Source of the DNA: Pseudomonas azerbaijanoccidentalis
Lineage (GTDB): Bacteria; Pseudomonadota; Gammaproteobacteria; Pseudomonadales; Pseudomonadaceae
NCBI RefSeq assembly: GCF_019145495.1
Contig: NZ_JAHSTU010000006.1
Location: 62,001-126,000, forward strand
Length of the DNA: 64,000 nucleotides
Direction of reading: 5' to 3'
The notes under the pieces: generated by a model
What the model was told of the DNA's origin: nothing
Database searches by the model: none
Seen by the model: the letters and a program-made list of their open reading frames with translations, nothing else
Part shown: positions 33,594 to 42,310 of the stretch, piece by piece
Numbering within the stretch: position 1 is the first letter of the stretch
Layout: each line of letters begins with the position of its first letter
Made by a program: the position numbers and the translations under genes

Positions 33594-34318
33594 AACGCAT
33601 TCTGTTGCTCGGTGGCGTGACCGAGGCGCTGGCCATTGCCCGAACGCTGGGACCGCAGCACATCTACAGCCTGGCCGGAGTCGGCCGCGTGCCGACGGAT
33701 CTGAAGTGTCAGGTTCGTGTCGGCGGTTATGGCGGAGCCGAAGGCCTGGCGCAGTTCATTCGCGATGAACGCGTCGACCTGCTCCTCGATGCCACCCACC
33801 CTTACGCCGCCCAGATCAGCCAGAACGCTGCAAGCGCCGCGCAACTGAGCGGCATTCCCTGTTGGGCGTTGCGCCGCCCCGCGTGGCAACCACAACCTGG
33901 TGATGACTGGCGAGAAGTCAGCGACTGGGCCGAGCTGATCGAAGCCCTGAAACCTTTTCGCAAACCATTGTTCACCCTTGGGCGCGAGCCGTTGCAACAT
34001 CTGGACGAAATCCCCGCAGACCAATTCTGGACCCTGCGCGCCCTCGACGTTTATCCGGGCAATGAGCGTTGCGAAGTGATCGGCGCCCGGGGTCCGTTCC
34101 TGATCGACGATGAACGTGAATTGTTCGAACGTCGACAAATCGACGTACTGATCAGCAAGAACAGCGGTAGCACGGCGACAGAACCGAAGCTGGAAGTGGC
34201 GCGGGAACGTGGGGTGCCGGTGATTGTTTTGAAGCGCCCGGTGTTGCCGGGGGTTGAGCGGGAGTTTGGGTCGGTTCCACAGCTACTGGACACCCTATCC
34301 CTGTCATATCTTTCCTAA
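33590..34318 (+). CDS. cobK: Precorrin-6A reductase CobK
   Basis: NADPH-dependent reduction of precorrin-6A to precorrin-6B. The 242-residue protein begins MKRILLLGGVTEALAIARTL and contains the conserved VDLLLDATHPYAAQISQNA and VLISKNSGSTATEPKLEVAR blocks of the CobK/CbiJ family. It overlaps cbiD by four bases and ends the rightward cob arm. About 190 bases follow before the toxin-antitoxin pair, with no recognisable signal. Confidence 0.92.
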   Translation: MKRILLLGGVTEALAIARTLGPQHIYSLAGVGRVPTDLKCQVRVGGYGGAEGLAQFIRDERVDLLLDATHPYAAQISQNAASAAQLSGIPCWALRRPAWQPQPGDDWREVSDWAELIEALKPFRKPLFTLGREPLQHLDEIPADQFWTLRALDVYPGNERCEVIGARGPFLIDDERELFERRQIDVLISKNSGSTATEPKLEVARERGVPVIVLKRPVLPGVEREFGSVPQLLDTLSLSYLS

Positions 34319-34508
34319 GCACTGCAGAAACCTGCGAATTTTCTGGCAGTTTTCAAGGAAAGTACTGGCTGTTCCTTTGAATATCTCAACCCTATATTCG
34401 AATTCCTTTAACCATCCAAGTACAAGCTCGCCACTACAGGAGACGAATAGCCTCATCCCTGGAAAAGCGTTGCTTGCCAGCTTGTATCCCAAGGAATACG
34501 ATTCAGGC

Positions 34509-34811
34509 ATGATCGACTTCGAACGATCCCGAGTGTTTGCCGATTGGCTCGACTCATTGAGGGACACCATCGGTAAGGCTCGCATCATCGCCAGGCTACG
34601 GGCTGCTGAACATGGAAGCTTTGGTGATTGTGTATCCGTTGGAGCGAGCGTTTATGAAATGCGCGTTCATCATGGTCCCGGCTACCGGGTGTACTTCACA
34701 CGCAGAGACGAGGTTGTTTATTTACTGCTGATAGGTGGAGACAAGTCGACTCAAAAACGAGATATCAAACGTGCCATTCAAATGGCACAAAACATCGGTA
34801 ATGGGGAGTAA
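34509..34811 (+). CDS. RelE/HigB-type addiction module toxin
   Basis: A 100-residue toxin of the RelE/ParE superfamily (TIGR02683-like), probably a ribosome-associated mRNA interferase. MIDFERSRVFADWLDSLRD, ARIIARLRAAEHGSFGDC, and HHGPGYRVYFTRRDEVVYLL followed by GGDKSTQKRDI are the family blocks. The ATG at 34509 is taken because it starts the conserved fold; the frame is open a further 85 codons upstream without similarity. The toxin gene precedes the antitoxin by three bases, the order seen in HigBA and related modules. Slightly A+T-rich compared with the cob genes. Confidence 0.88.
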   Translation: MIDFERSRVFADWLDSLRDTIGKARIIARLRAAEHGSFGDCVSVGASVYEMRVHHGPGYRVYFTRRDEVVYLLLIGGDKSTQKRDIKRAIQMAQNIGNGE

Positions 34812-34814
34812 ATC

Positions 34815-35105
34815 ATGGCCGAACAATTTAGCCGTTTCGATGCCGCCGAATTTCTCAAAACGCCGGAAGAAATGGCGGCCTACCTGGATGCCTGTTTTGA
34901 AGAGGATGCCGGTGACGGAGTTCTAATACGCGCAGCTCTCAACGATATCGCCAGAGCAAAGGGTATGACTCACATTGCCCGTGATGCAGGCTTAGGACGT
35001 GAGAGTCTCTATAAAGCGCTGAGCAGTACTGGCAATCCCGAATTCGCGACTATCATGAAGGTTATGAAGGCGCTCGGCCTACGTTTGCATGCCATTGCGG
35101 TCTGA
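34815..35105 (+). CDS. HigA-type addiction module antitoxin
   Basis: A 96-residue putative antidote (TIGR02684-like) with a helix-turn-helix (RAKGMTHIARDAGLGRESLY, then KALSSTGNPEFATIMKVMKA). It should bind and neutralise the upstream toxin and repress the pair. GGGGAG lies just before the ATG. The pair sits between the cob and copper clusters and is probably an accessory insertion. Confidence 0.88.
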   Translation: MAEQFSRFDAAEFLKTPEEMAAYLDACFEEDAGDGVLIRAALNDIARAKGMTHIARDAGLGRESLYKALSSTGNPEFATIMKVMKALGLRLHAIAV

Positions 35106-35203
35106 TGTGCTGCGACACCAAACCGCACGCACCTTTTTTACTTATCGGCCCTGATCAGGCTAAATAGCCCGCGCCTGATCGCCCACCCACCGGATTTTGT
35201 CCC

Positions 35204-35602
35204 ATGTCCCGACAACGGCTCGCAATTGCCTGGATCGCCTGCTTCGCAGTGCTGTTCAACATGCTCGCCATGCCGATGACCGGTGCAATGGCACAGACGG
35301 CTAAATCTCCGGCCGAACAATTGTTGTGGGGAAGTTTCTGCTCGTCCAGCGGCACCAAAATGGTGGCGATCTCCCTGGGCGATATCGAACAGAAAGCCCC
35401 GCAAAACGATGACCATTCCAACATGCAGCACTGTTGGTGCTGCTCCGGCTCGGCGCCATTGGTCGCGTTGCCCGGTCATGAGCCACAGCTGTATTTTGCG
35501 CAGTTCGAGTCCAATCGAAGCCTGCCACCGTCGTCGCTCAACACGCCGACACCGCGCCAGCAATGGCCAAGCCTCAATCCGCGTGCCTCCCCTCTGGTGT
35601 GA
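35204..35602 (+). CDS. DUF2946 family protein, first copy
   Basis: A 132-residue secreted or membrane-tethered protein of the DUF2946 family. The N-terminal hydrophobic segment IAWIACFAVLFNMLAMPM ends in a signal-like AMAQ site. The mature part has the metal-binding-looking cluster HSNMQHCWCCSG. DUF2946 genes cluster with copper genes, and here the gene precedes a PCuAC chaperone by 48 bases. A role in periplasmic copper handling is inference from context and the His/Met/Cys motif. Confidence 0.8.
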   Translation: MSRQRLAIAWIACFAVLFNMLAMPMTGAMAQTAKSPAEQLLWGSFCSSSGTKMVAISLGDIEQKAPQNDDHSNMQHCWCCSGSAPLVALPGHEPQLYFAQFESNRSLPPSSLNTPTPRQQWPSLNPRASPLV

Positions 35603-35650
35603 TTCCTTCTCGCAATTGATCTGCGTTTTGAATCGCTCTGGAGAACTGCC

Positions 35651-36130
35651 ATGTTGAACAAACTCATCGTTCTGGCCGCGTTGCTGCTGCCTGCCTGCTT
35701 TGCCAATGCCCACGAATACAAGGTCGGCGCACTGGAAATCGCTCACCCGTGGTCGCAGGAACTGCCGCCCAATGCCCCTACCGTGGCCGCCTATTTCATC
35801 ATTCACAACGCCGGTAAAACTGCCGACCGCTTGCTCAGCGTCGACTCTCCGATCGCCGGCGAGGCGCAACTGCACGAGCACGTGATGAAAAACGATCTGA
35901 TGAAAATGCAGCAGGTCCCTCAGGTGGATATCCCGGCGGGCGGTAATGTCACATTTGCACCGATGGCTTACCACGTGATGCTGGTGAACTTGAAGGACCG
36001 CAGCCTGCTCGTCGACGGCAAGCGCTTCCCGATGACACTGCATTTCGAAAAGTCCGGTGACGTCACGGTCGAAGTGGCCGTGCAGAAGCAGCCGCCCGAG
36101 GGCTCGCAACAGCACGTACACACTCAGTAA
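35651..36130 (+). CDS. PCuAC-type periplasmic copper chaperone
   Basis: A 159-residue periplasmic Cu(I) chaperone, a family that delivers copper to the CuA centre of cytochrome oxidase or scavenges it. The signal peptide is MLNKLIVLAALLLPACFANA. The copper motif H(M)X10MX21HXM is visible: His in LHEHVMKNDLMKMQQVP and HVM in MAYHVMLVNL. The C-terminus is histidine-containing (QQHVHTQ). It lies between two DUF2946 genes and upstream of an OprC-type receptor, forming a copper-acquisition set. GGAG precedes the ATG. Confidence 0.9.
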   Translation: MLNKLIVLAALLLPACFANAHEYKVGALEIAHPWSQELPPNAPTVAAYFIIHNAGKTADRLLSVDSPIAGEAQLHEHVMKNDLMKMQQVPQVDIPAGGNVTFAPMAYHVMLVNLKDRSLLVDGKRFPMTLHFEKSGDVTVEVAVQKQPPEGSQQHVHTQ

Positions 36131-36151
36131 CCCACTGAGCCGAATCCGCCC

Positions 36152-36598
36152 ATGCGCCCGCTCAGCGCCAGGTCATCCGTACACCGTCGTCAGTCATTGA
36201 GCCTGACGCGCGGCAGCTGGATCAGCCTGTTCGCCATGCTGATGATCTTTATCGGTCCACTGATTTCTCAGTCGATGCCGATGGATCAGAACGCCCCGAT
36301 GTCAATGAACATGTCGATGGACATGAGCATGGACATGTCGGCGATGGAGCACGCCGACCACGCGACACAACCGACAGCCGAACATTGTCCACCCGCGGCC
36401 GGGCACCATGCGATCTGGGAAAAATGCGGCTATTGCAGCCTGCTGTTCAATTGCCCGGCCCTGACCGGTTGCGGCTCGTTCGTCGCATTCAACATCCCCC
36501 CCGTCAACACCTTCACGATACCCTCCCCGCGCCTGGGCCATGCCCGGCAAAGCTTCTTCCCCGGCGCCCGCACCCGCGCCCCGCCCATCGCCGCGTAA
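36152..36598 (+). CDS. DUF2946 family protein, second copy, methionine-rich
   Basis: A 148-residue protein of the DUF2946 family with an N-terminal membrane segment (SWISLFAMLMIFIGPLIS). A striking methionine-rich run follows (PMDQNAPMSMNMSMDMSMDM), then HADHATQPTAEHCPPAAGHH and CGYCSLLFNCP. Met- and His-rich tracts of this type bind Cu(I)/Cu(II) in other periplasmic proteins. It starts 21 bases after the chaperone, so the three small genes form one operon. Precise function is unknown. Confidence 0.8.
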   Translation: MRPLSARSSVHRRQSLSLTRGSWISLFAMLMIFIGPLISQSMPMDQNAPMSMNMSMDMSMDMSAMEHADHATQPTAEHCPPAAGHHAIWEKCGYCSLLFNCPALTGCGSFVAFNIPPVNTFTIPSPRLGHARQSFFPGARTRAPPIAA

Positions 36599-36645
36599 AC
36601 ACACACTGCTGATTTCACACGGTCCGTAAGGCAACCAAAGCAACT

Positions 36646-36736
36646 TGTGGGAGCGAGCCTGCTCGCGATGGCGTCGAGTCATACACATTGATGTTGGCTG
36701 ATCCTCCTTCATCGCGAGCAGGCTCGCTCCCACAGG
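36646..36736. repeat. REP doublet, GTGGGAGCGAGCCTGCTCGCGAT family
   Basis: TGTGGGAGCGAGCCTGCTCG followed by CGATGG faces its exact inverted copy CATCGCGAGCAGGCTCGCTC ending CCACA around a 40-base spacer. It lies between the second DUF2946 gene and the copper receptor. Confidence 0.9.
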
Positions 36737-36788
36737 GATTACGCAGGTTGTCCGCCGTGTCGTTTACGACTGTTCGATGGAAATTGTC

Positions 36789-38906
36789 ATGTCCAGGTTT
36801 TCTGCTGACACAGGCTTGAGCCCTGCCCAAGCCATTTTTACCCAGAACGAATCCAGCATTCGTTTCAGGCACGCCACTGCGATTTTGTGCAGTGCGTTGC
36901 TGGCGCCCTCCGCGCTGGCCGATGAACACGCTGGCCACAGTGAGGAACTGAGCCCGACGGTCATCACAGCCATTGCTCCGAGTTCACCGCTGACGATCGT
37001 CACCAACCCGAAAGACCCACGCCAACCGGTACCGGCCAGCGACGGCTCGGACTATCTGAAAACCATCCCCGGCTTCGCCCAGGTGCGCAATGGCGGCACC
37101 AACGGCGATCCGGTGTTGCGCGGCATGTTCGGCTCGCGCCTGAACATCCTTACCAACGGCGGCATGATGCTCGGCGCCTGCCCCGGGCGGATGGATGCGC
37201 CGACCTCGTACATTTCCCCGGAAACCTACGACAAGCTGACCGTCATTAAAGGCCCGCAAACCGTGCTCTGGGGACCCGGCGCGTCGGCGGGCACGATACT
37301 TTTCGATCGCGAACCGGAAAGCTTCGGCGAACTCGGTACGCGAGTGAATGCCAGCGTACTGGCCGGCTCCAACGGTCGTTTCGACAAAGTGGTCGACGCA
37401 GCGGCCGGTGGGCCACTGGGCTATGTGCGTGTCATCGGCAACACCGCCCAGGCGGACGATTACAAAGACGGCAACAACGACACCGTTGCCTCGCGCTATG
37501 ACAAATGGAACGGTGATGTTGCACTCGGCTGGACCCCGGACGCCGATACCTTGTTGGAGCTGACCGCTGGCAAGGGTGACGGCGAAGCCCGTTACGCCGG
37601 TCGCGGCATGGACGGTTCGCAATTCAAACGCGAAAGCCTGGGCCTGCGTTTCGAGAAGTCCAACATCAGCGATGTGCTGGAAAAACTTGAGGCGCAGGTC
37701 TATTACAACTACGCCGACCACGTGATGGACAACTACACGCTGCGCACGCCATCCGGCACCGGGATGATGGCGGGCCCGATGGCCTCCAACGTCGACCGCC
37801 GCACCCTCGGTGCGCGAATCAAGGGCACCTGGCGCTGGGCGGACGTGCAGCTGATCAGCGGCATCGACGCGCAAACCAACGAACACCGCCAGCGCAGCGC
37901 CATGGGTGTCGACACCTACAAAGACCTGCCGTACACCAAGGATGCCGACTTCCATAACTACGGGGTGTTCGGCGAACTGACCTGGTACGCCGCCGAGCGT
38001 GACCGGTTGATCAGCGGTGCGCGTCTGGACCGCGCTTCGGCCAAGGATTTTCGGCAGACCACCGGCTCGGGCATGATGACTCGCCCGAACCCGACCGCCG
38101 ATGACACCCGCGCCGACACACTGCCCAGTGGGTTCATGCGCTACGAGCATGACCTGGCCGACAGCCCGACCACGCTCTATGCCGGCCTTGGGCACACCCA
38201 GCGATTCCCGGATTATTGGGAGCTGTTTTCGCCGAACGCAGGTCCCGTCGGATCGGTGAATGCCTTCGATTCGATCAAGCCGGAAAAAACCACCCAGCTC
38301 GATTTCGGCCTGCAATACAAGACCGAAGATCTCGAAGCCTGGGCCTCGGGTTACGTCGGCCAGGTACGCGATTACATCCTGTTCAACTACTCGCCCGGCA
38401 TGATGGGCATGACCTCGCAAGCCGAGAACATCGACGCACGCATCATGGGTGGCGAACTGGGCGCCGCCTACAACTTCACCCAAAACTGGAAAGCCGACGC
38501 GACCCTGGCCTATGCCTGGGGCAAGAACAGCAGCGATGGTAGTGCCTTGCCGCAAATGCCGCCGCTGGATGCACGTTTCGGCCTCACCTACAGCGAAGAC
38601 AACTGGAGCGCTGGCGCACTGTGGAGAGTGGTCGCCGCGCAAAACCGTATCGACCAGAACAAGGGCAACGTGGTTGGCAAGGACTTCGACAAGACGCCCG
38701 GGTTCGGCGTGTTCTCCCTCAACGGCGCCTATCGGATCAACAAGCACTGGAAGGTCAGCAGCGGCGTCGACAACCTGTTCGGCAAGGCTTATGCCGAACA
38801 CTTGAACCTGGCCGGCAACGCCGGTTTCGGCTACCCGGCCAATGACCCGCAAGCCATCAAGGAACCGGGACGCACGCTCTGGACCAAGGTGGACATGAGT
38901 TTCTAA
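36789..38906 (+). CDS. oprC: TonB-dependent copper receptor OprC
   Basis: Outer-membrane TonB-dependent transporter for copper, about 705 residues. A signal-like region (ATAILCSALLAPSALADEHA) precedes the plug domain, which has DYLKTIPGFAQVRNGGTNGD. The metal site of P. aeruginosa OprC is a CxxxM motif; here ACPGRM gives Cys131 and Met135. The barrel ends with a C-terminal aromatic residue (WTKVDMSF). Methionine clusters such as SGTGMMAGPM and SPGMMGMTS line possible extracellular loops. The ATG at 36789 is preferred because GGA is correctly spaced; another ATG lies four codons upstream. It directly follows the copper chaperone genes. Confidence 0.9.
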   Translation: MSRFSADTGLSPAQAIFTQNESSIRFRHATAILCSALLAPSALADEHAGHSEELSPTVITAIAPSSPLTIVTNPKDPRQPVPASDGSDYLKTIPGFAQVRNGGTNGDPVLRGMFGSRLNILTNGGMMLGACPGRMDAPTSYISPETYDKLTVIKGPQTVLWGPGASAGTILFDREPESFGELGTRVNASVLAGSNGRFDKVVDAAAGGPLGYVRVIGNTAQADDYKDGNNDTVASRYDKWNGDVALGWTPDADTLLELTAGKGDGEARYAGRGMDGSQFKRESLGLRFEKSNISDVLEKLEAQVYYNYADHVMDNYTLRTPSGTGMMAGPMASNVDRRTLGARIKGTWRWADVQLISGIDAQTNEHRQRSAMGVDTYKDLPYTKDADFHNYGVFGELTWYAAERDRLISGARLDRASAKDFRQTTGSGMMTRPNPTADDTRADTLPSGFMRYEHDLADSPTTLYAGLGHTQRFPDYWELFSPNAGPVGSVNAFDSIKPEKTTQLDFGLQYKTEDLEAWASGYVGQVRDYILFNYSPGMMGMTSQAENIDARIMGGELGAAYNFTQNWKADATLAYAWGKNSSDGSALPQMPPLDARFGLTYSEDNWSAGALWRVVAAQNRIDQNKGNVVGKDFDKTPGFGVFSLNGAYRINKHWKVSSGVDNLFGKAYAEHLNLAGNAGFGYPANDPQAIKEPGRTLWTKVDMSF

Positions 38907-38917
38907 CAAAAAAACAA

Positions 38918-38999
38918 AAGATCGCAGCCTACGGCAGCTCCAACATCCGAGCGCGTAAATACTGTAGGCGCTGTCGAGTGAAACGAGGCTGCGATCTTT
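38918..38999. repeat. REP doublet between oprC and the PepSY gene
   Basis: AAAGATCGCAGCCTACGGCA, then GCTCCAACA, and the inverted GTAGGCGCTGTCGAGTGAAA followed by GAGGCTGCGATCTTTG. Both units have one or two substitutions in the outer arm, so this copy is slightly degenerate. Confidence 0.8.
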
Positions 39000-39036
39000 G
39001 AAAAAACAATTGATTCGCCAATGCGGAGCACACGTG

Positions 39037-40416
39037 ATGAAACAGCCCAAAGTGAATTTCTACAACCTGGCCTGGCGCTGGCATTTCTATGCCGGATTAT
39101 TCGTTGCGCCATTCATGGTGATGCTGGCTCTGACCGGCACTATTTACCTGTTCAAGCCGCAGCTCGACTCGCTGATGTACAGCAGCCTGCTCAATGTCCC
39201 GGCGGGGCATCACACGGTACCGGCCGATGACCTGCTCAACCGGGTGAAAGCGGCGTATCCACAAGCCACGATCAAACAGTACCTGCCACCGGTCAACGCC
39301 GAGCGCAGCGCACAGTTTGTCGTGATCAATAGCGGCACCGAGCTCAATGTGTTCGTCGACCCGTACCACGGCGACATCCTTGGCGAACAAGATGCCAAGA
39401 AAAACCTGCAAGCCATTGCCCGGGCGATCCACGGCGAGCTGATGATCGGCACCGTGGGCGATCGGCTGGTGGAACTCGCCGCCGGTTGGGGCGTGGTGCT
39501 GGTGGTCTCAGGGGTGTTCCTGTGGTGGCCACGCGGTCAGGCAGCGGGCATTTTGTGGCCACGCCTGAGCAGCCGCGGGCGTATTTTGTGGCGCGACTTG
39601 CACGCCGTCACCGGGTTCTGGGGCGCGTCCCTGTTGTTGGTGATGCTGCTCAGCGGCATGACCTGGACCGGTTTCTGGGGCCAGCAGTATGCGGCGGTGT
39701 GGAACGTCTTTCCGGCCGCGATGTGGAATGACGTACCGAAGTCCGACGTCGAAGCGCGCAGCCTCAACAGCGCCACCCGCCAGACCGTGCCTTGGGCGAT
39801 GGAAAACACGCCGATGCCAATGTCCGGTGATCACGCCGAACACATGGCCCACGGTGGCGCACAAGCCGGCCCGGCCGCGCCGACCATCAGCCTGCAAGAC
39901 GTGCAAAACATCGCCACCCAGCGCAAGGTCGAACCGGGTTACAGCATCACGTTGCCAACCACCGCCACTGGCGTGTTCACCATTGCCGTGTTCGCCGATG
40001 ACCCGCGCAACGACGCCACGCTGCACGTCGATCAGTACACCGGAAAGGTTCTCGCCGATGTGCGCTACGAGCAGTACGGCACCGTCGCCCGCGCTACCGA
40101 AATCGGCGTGATGCTGCACGAAGGCAAGATGTTTGGTGTGCTCAATCAGATCATCGTGTTGCTGATTTGCCTGATGATCCTGCTCAGCGCCGTCAGTGGC
40201 GTGGTGATCTGGTGGAAGCGTCGCCCGCAAGGAAAGTTTGGCGTGCCGCCGCTGCGCCATGACCTGCCAAAATGGAAAACCGCAATGGTTATCATGTTCG
40301 CATTGGCCGTGGCATTCCCGCTGGTGGGCGCTTCGCTGGTGGTGGTCTGGCTGCTCGATCGACTGGTGCTGTCGCGCTTCACCCGGCAAGCTGAGTCGGC
40401 TACACCTTCATCTTGA
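39037..40416 (+). CDS. PepSY-associated transmembrane protein
   Basis: A 459-residue inner-membrane protein of the PepSY_TM family, often linked to TonB receptors and metal or siderophore reduction in the periplasm. Four membrane helices are visible: AGLFVAPFMVMLALTGTIYL near residues 16-35, WGVVLVVSGVFLWWP, SLLLVMLLSGMTWTG, and paired C-terminal helices with VVIWWKR. Two periplasmic PepSY-like regions lie between them. A loop near residue 263 carries MSGDHAEHMAHGG, a plausible copper ligand patch. The start at 39037 follows GGAG. The gene is 130 bases after oprC with a REP doublet between. Confidence 0.87.
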   Translation: MKQPKVNFYNLAWRWHFYAGLFVAPFMVMLALTGTIYLFKPQLDSLMYSSLLNVPAGHHTVPADDLLNRVKAAYPQATIKQYLPPVNAERSAQFVVINSGTELNVFVDPYHGDILGEQDAKKNLQAIARAIHGELMIGTVGDRLVELAAGWGVVLVVSGVFLWWPRGQAAGILWPRLSSRGRILWRDLHAVTGFWGASLLLVMLLSGMTWTGFWGQQYAAVWNVFPAAMWNDVPKSDVEARSLNSATRQTVPWAMENTPMPMSGDHAEHMAHGGAQAGPAAPTISLQDVQNIATQRKVEPGYSITLPTTATGVFTIAVFADDPRNDATLHVDQYTGKVLADVRYEQYGTVARATEIGVMLHEGKMFGVLNQIIVLLICLMILLSAVSGVVIWWKRRPQGKFGVPPLRHDLPKWKTAMVIMFALAVAFPLVGASLVVVWLLDRLVLSRFTRQAESATPSS

Positions 40417-40477
40417 AACAGCCGAGATGCGCGGTTTAGAGATCTCTGTAGAATCTCCGCGCATGTCACCCCAGCCC

Positions 40478-40546
40478 CATCGCGAGCAAGCTCGCTCCCA
40501 CAAGCCTTGCGCAAAACCTGTGGGAGCTGGCTTGCCAGCGATGGGG
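40478..40546. repeat. REP doublet, mixed subtypes
   Basis: CATCGCGAGCAAGCTCGCTC then CCACA is followed by TGTGGGAGCTGGCTTGCCAG then CGATGG, in an outward pair with a short 15-base spacer. The first unit is of the GCGAGCxxGCTCGC subtype and the second is of the GCTGGCxxGCCAGC subtype, so the two arms are not exact complements. Confidence 0.82.
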
Positions 40547-40574
40547 CCATCAGCATCACCTCAAGAGCCACTGC

Positions 40575-41363
40575 ATGACCTCGCTGAACCTCACAAACCT
40601 CGCCTGGACACCCCTCGGTCACGGCCATTGTCATCACCAGTTCCAGCTGCGTGATGCCTCGTTGCATGTGGCCGCCAGGGAGTTTGTCGGGTTGATCGGC
40701 CCCAACGGCAGCGGCAAGACCAGCCTGTTGCGTTGTGCCTGGCGCTTCAGTAAACCGGAAAGCGGCGACGTCCGGCTCGACCACCAAAACGTCTGGCAGC
40801 AAACCTCACGCTGGTGTGCGCAACGTATCGCCGTGGTGCTACAGGAGTTTCCCGATGCCTTCGGCCTGACGGTCGAAGAAGTGGTCGCCATGGGCCGCAC
40901 ACCGCATAAAGGCCTGTTCGACGGCGATACCCTCGAAGACACCCGACTGATTGACCAAGCGTTGCAATCCGTTGGCCTCAAGGGCTTCGACGACCATGCC
41001 TTCGCCACCCTGTCCGGTGGCGAAAAACAGCGGGTGATACTGGCCCGCGCGCTGGCCCAGCAACCGCAACTGCTGATCCTGGACGAGCCGACCAATCACC
41101 TCGACCCGCGCTATCAACTGGAGTTGTTGCAACTGGTCAAGCGCTTGAAGATCGGTACCCTCGCGAGCATCCATGACCTGAATCTGGCCGCCGCATTCTG
41201 TGATCGGCTGTACGTGATCAATCACGGCCGCATCGTGGCAAGCGGCACTCCCAAAGAAGTCCTCAATGCGTCGTTGCTGCGCGACGTCTTCGGCGTCGAA
41301 GCGCTGATCGATGAACACCCCTTGCACGGCTACCCGAGAATTACCTGGATAACCCAACCATGA
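40575..41363 (+). CDS. FecE/BtuD-type ABC importer ATP-binding protein
   Basis: The 262-residue ATPase of a metal-chelate importer. Walker A is GLIGPNGSGKTSLLRC, the signature is LSGGEKQRVILARAL, and Walker B is QLLILDEPTNHLD. The switch histidine is in IHDLNLAAAFCD. The N-terminal extension to residue 30 is short. It overlaps the binding-protein gene by four bases (ATGA), so the operon is ATPase - binding protein - permease. From memory, an equivalent trio lies near the cob genes in P. aeruginosa (PA2912-PA2914). The substrate, whether a corrinoid, a siderophore or a metal chelate, is undetermined. Confidence 0.88.
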   Translation: MTSLNLTNLAWTPLGHGHCHHQFQLRDASLHVAAREFVGLIGPNGSGKTSLLRCAWRFSKPESGDVRLDHQNVWQQTSRWCAQRIAVVLQEFPDAFGLTVEEVVAMGRTPHKGLFDGDTLEDTRLIDQALQSVGLKGFDDHAFATLSGGEKQRVILARALAQQPQLLILDEPTNHLDPRYQLELLQLVKRLKIGTLASIHDLNLAAAFCDRLYVINHGRIVASGTPKEVLNASLLRDVFGVEALIDEHPLHGYPRITWITQP

Positions 41364-42310
41364 ATCTGCTGCGTTTCAGTCTCTCCCTCATTCTGTTGTT
41401 GGGCAGCGCCCAGGCATTTGCCGAGGCCACGCACTACCCGCTGACGATCCACAGCTGCAACCGTGAAGTGACCTTCCAGCAGGCGCCAAAACACGCGGTC
41501 AGCCACGACATCAACATGACCCAGATGATGCTCGCCCTCGGCCTGAAGCCGCAGATGGCCGGCTACAGCGGTGTCAGTGGCTGGAAAGCGGTGACGCCCG
41601 ACATGCAGAGCATCCTCGATGGTTTGCCGGAGCTGGCGGCCAAATACCCGACAGTGGAAACCCTGCTCAATGCCAACGTCGACTTCTTCTTCGCCGGTTG
41701 GGATTACGGCATGCGCGTGGGTGGCGACCTCACGCCACAAACACTGCAACCGCTGGGCATCAATGTTTACGAGTTGACCGAGTCTTGCGCCTTTGTGATG
41801 AAGCGACCGCCAGCCAGCCTCGAAGACACTTACAACGACCTGCGCAACCTCGGAAGAATCTTCGACGTGCAGGATCGCGCCAACGCAGTCATCGCAAACA
41901 TGCAGATGCAAGTGGCCGAGATTCGCAAAGGCCTGCCTGCCGAAAAACCTCGGGTGTTCCTGTACGACAGCGGCGAGGACCGGGCGATGACGTCCGGCCG
42001 TTTGGGCATGCCGCAAGCGCTGATCGATGCTGCGGGCGGGCGCAACATTCTCGACGACGTCGACGCGAGCTGGACCCGGGTCAACTGGGAGAACGTGGTG
42101 GAGCGAAACCCGCAGGTGATCGTGATTGTCGACTATGGCGAAGTCACCGCTGAACAGAAGATCGAATTTCTGCGCCGCAACAAGGCGCTGCAATCGGTGG
42201 ACGCGATCAAGCACCAGCGCTTCATTGTCATCCCCTATGTGCAGGCCACGCCGGGGATCGATAACGTGCTGGCTGTCGAAACACTGGCCAAGGGTTTCCA
42301 CGGCGCATGA
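41360..42310 (+). CDS. Periplasmic metal-chelate-binding protein, BtuF/FecB-type
   Basis: A 316-residue class III periplasmic binding protein. The signal peptide is LLRFSLSLILLLGSAQAFA. Two lobes are joined by a helix; the conserved HDINMTQMMLALGLKPQMAG and RVNWENVVERNPQVIVIVDY segments are of the TroA/FepB fold. The presence of many aromatic residues and methionines does not fix a substrate. It overlaps the permease gene by four bases. Confidence 0.87.
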   Translation: MNLLRFSLSLILLLGSAQAFAEATHYPLTIHSCNREVTFQQAPKHAVSHDINMTQMMLALGLKPQMAGYSGVSGWKAVTPDMQSILDGLPELAAKYPTVETLLNANVDFFFAGWDYGMRVGGDLTPQTLQPLGINVYELTESCAFVMKRPPASLEDTYNDLRNLGRIFDVQDRANAVIANMQMQVAEIRKGLPAEKPRVFLYDSGEDRAMTSGRLGMPQALIDAAGGRNILDDVDASWTRVNWENVVERNPQVIVIVDYGEVTAEQKIEFLRRNKALQSVDAIKHQRFIVIPYVQATPGIDNVLAVETLAKGFHGA

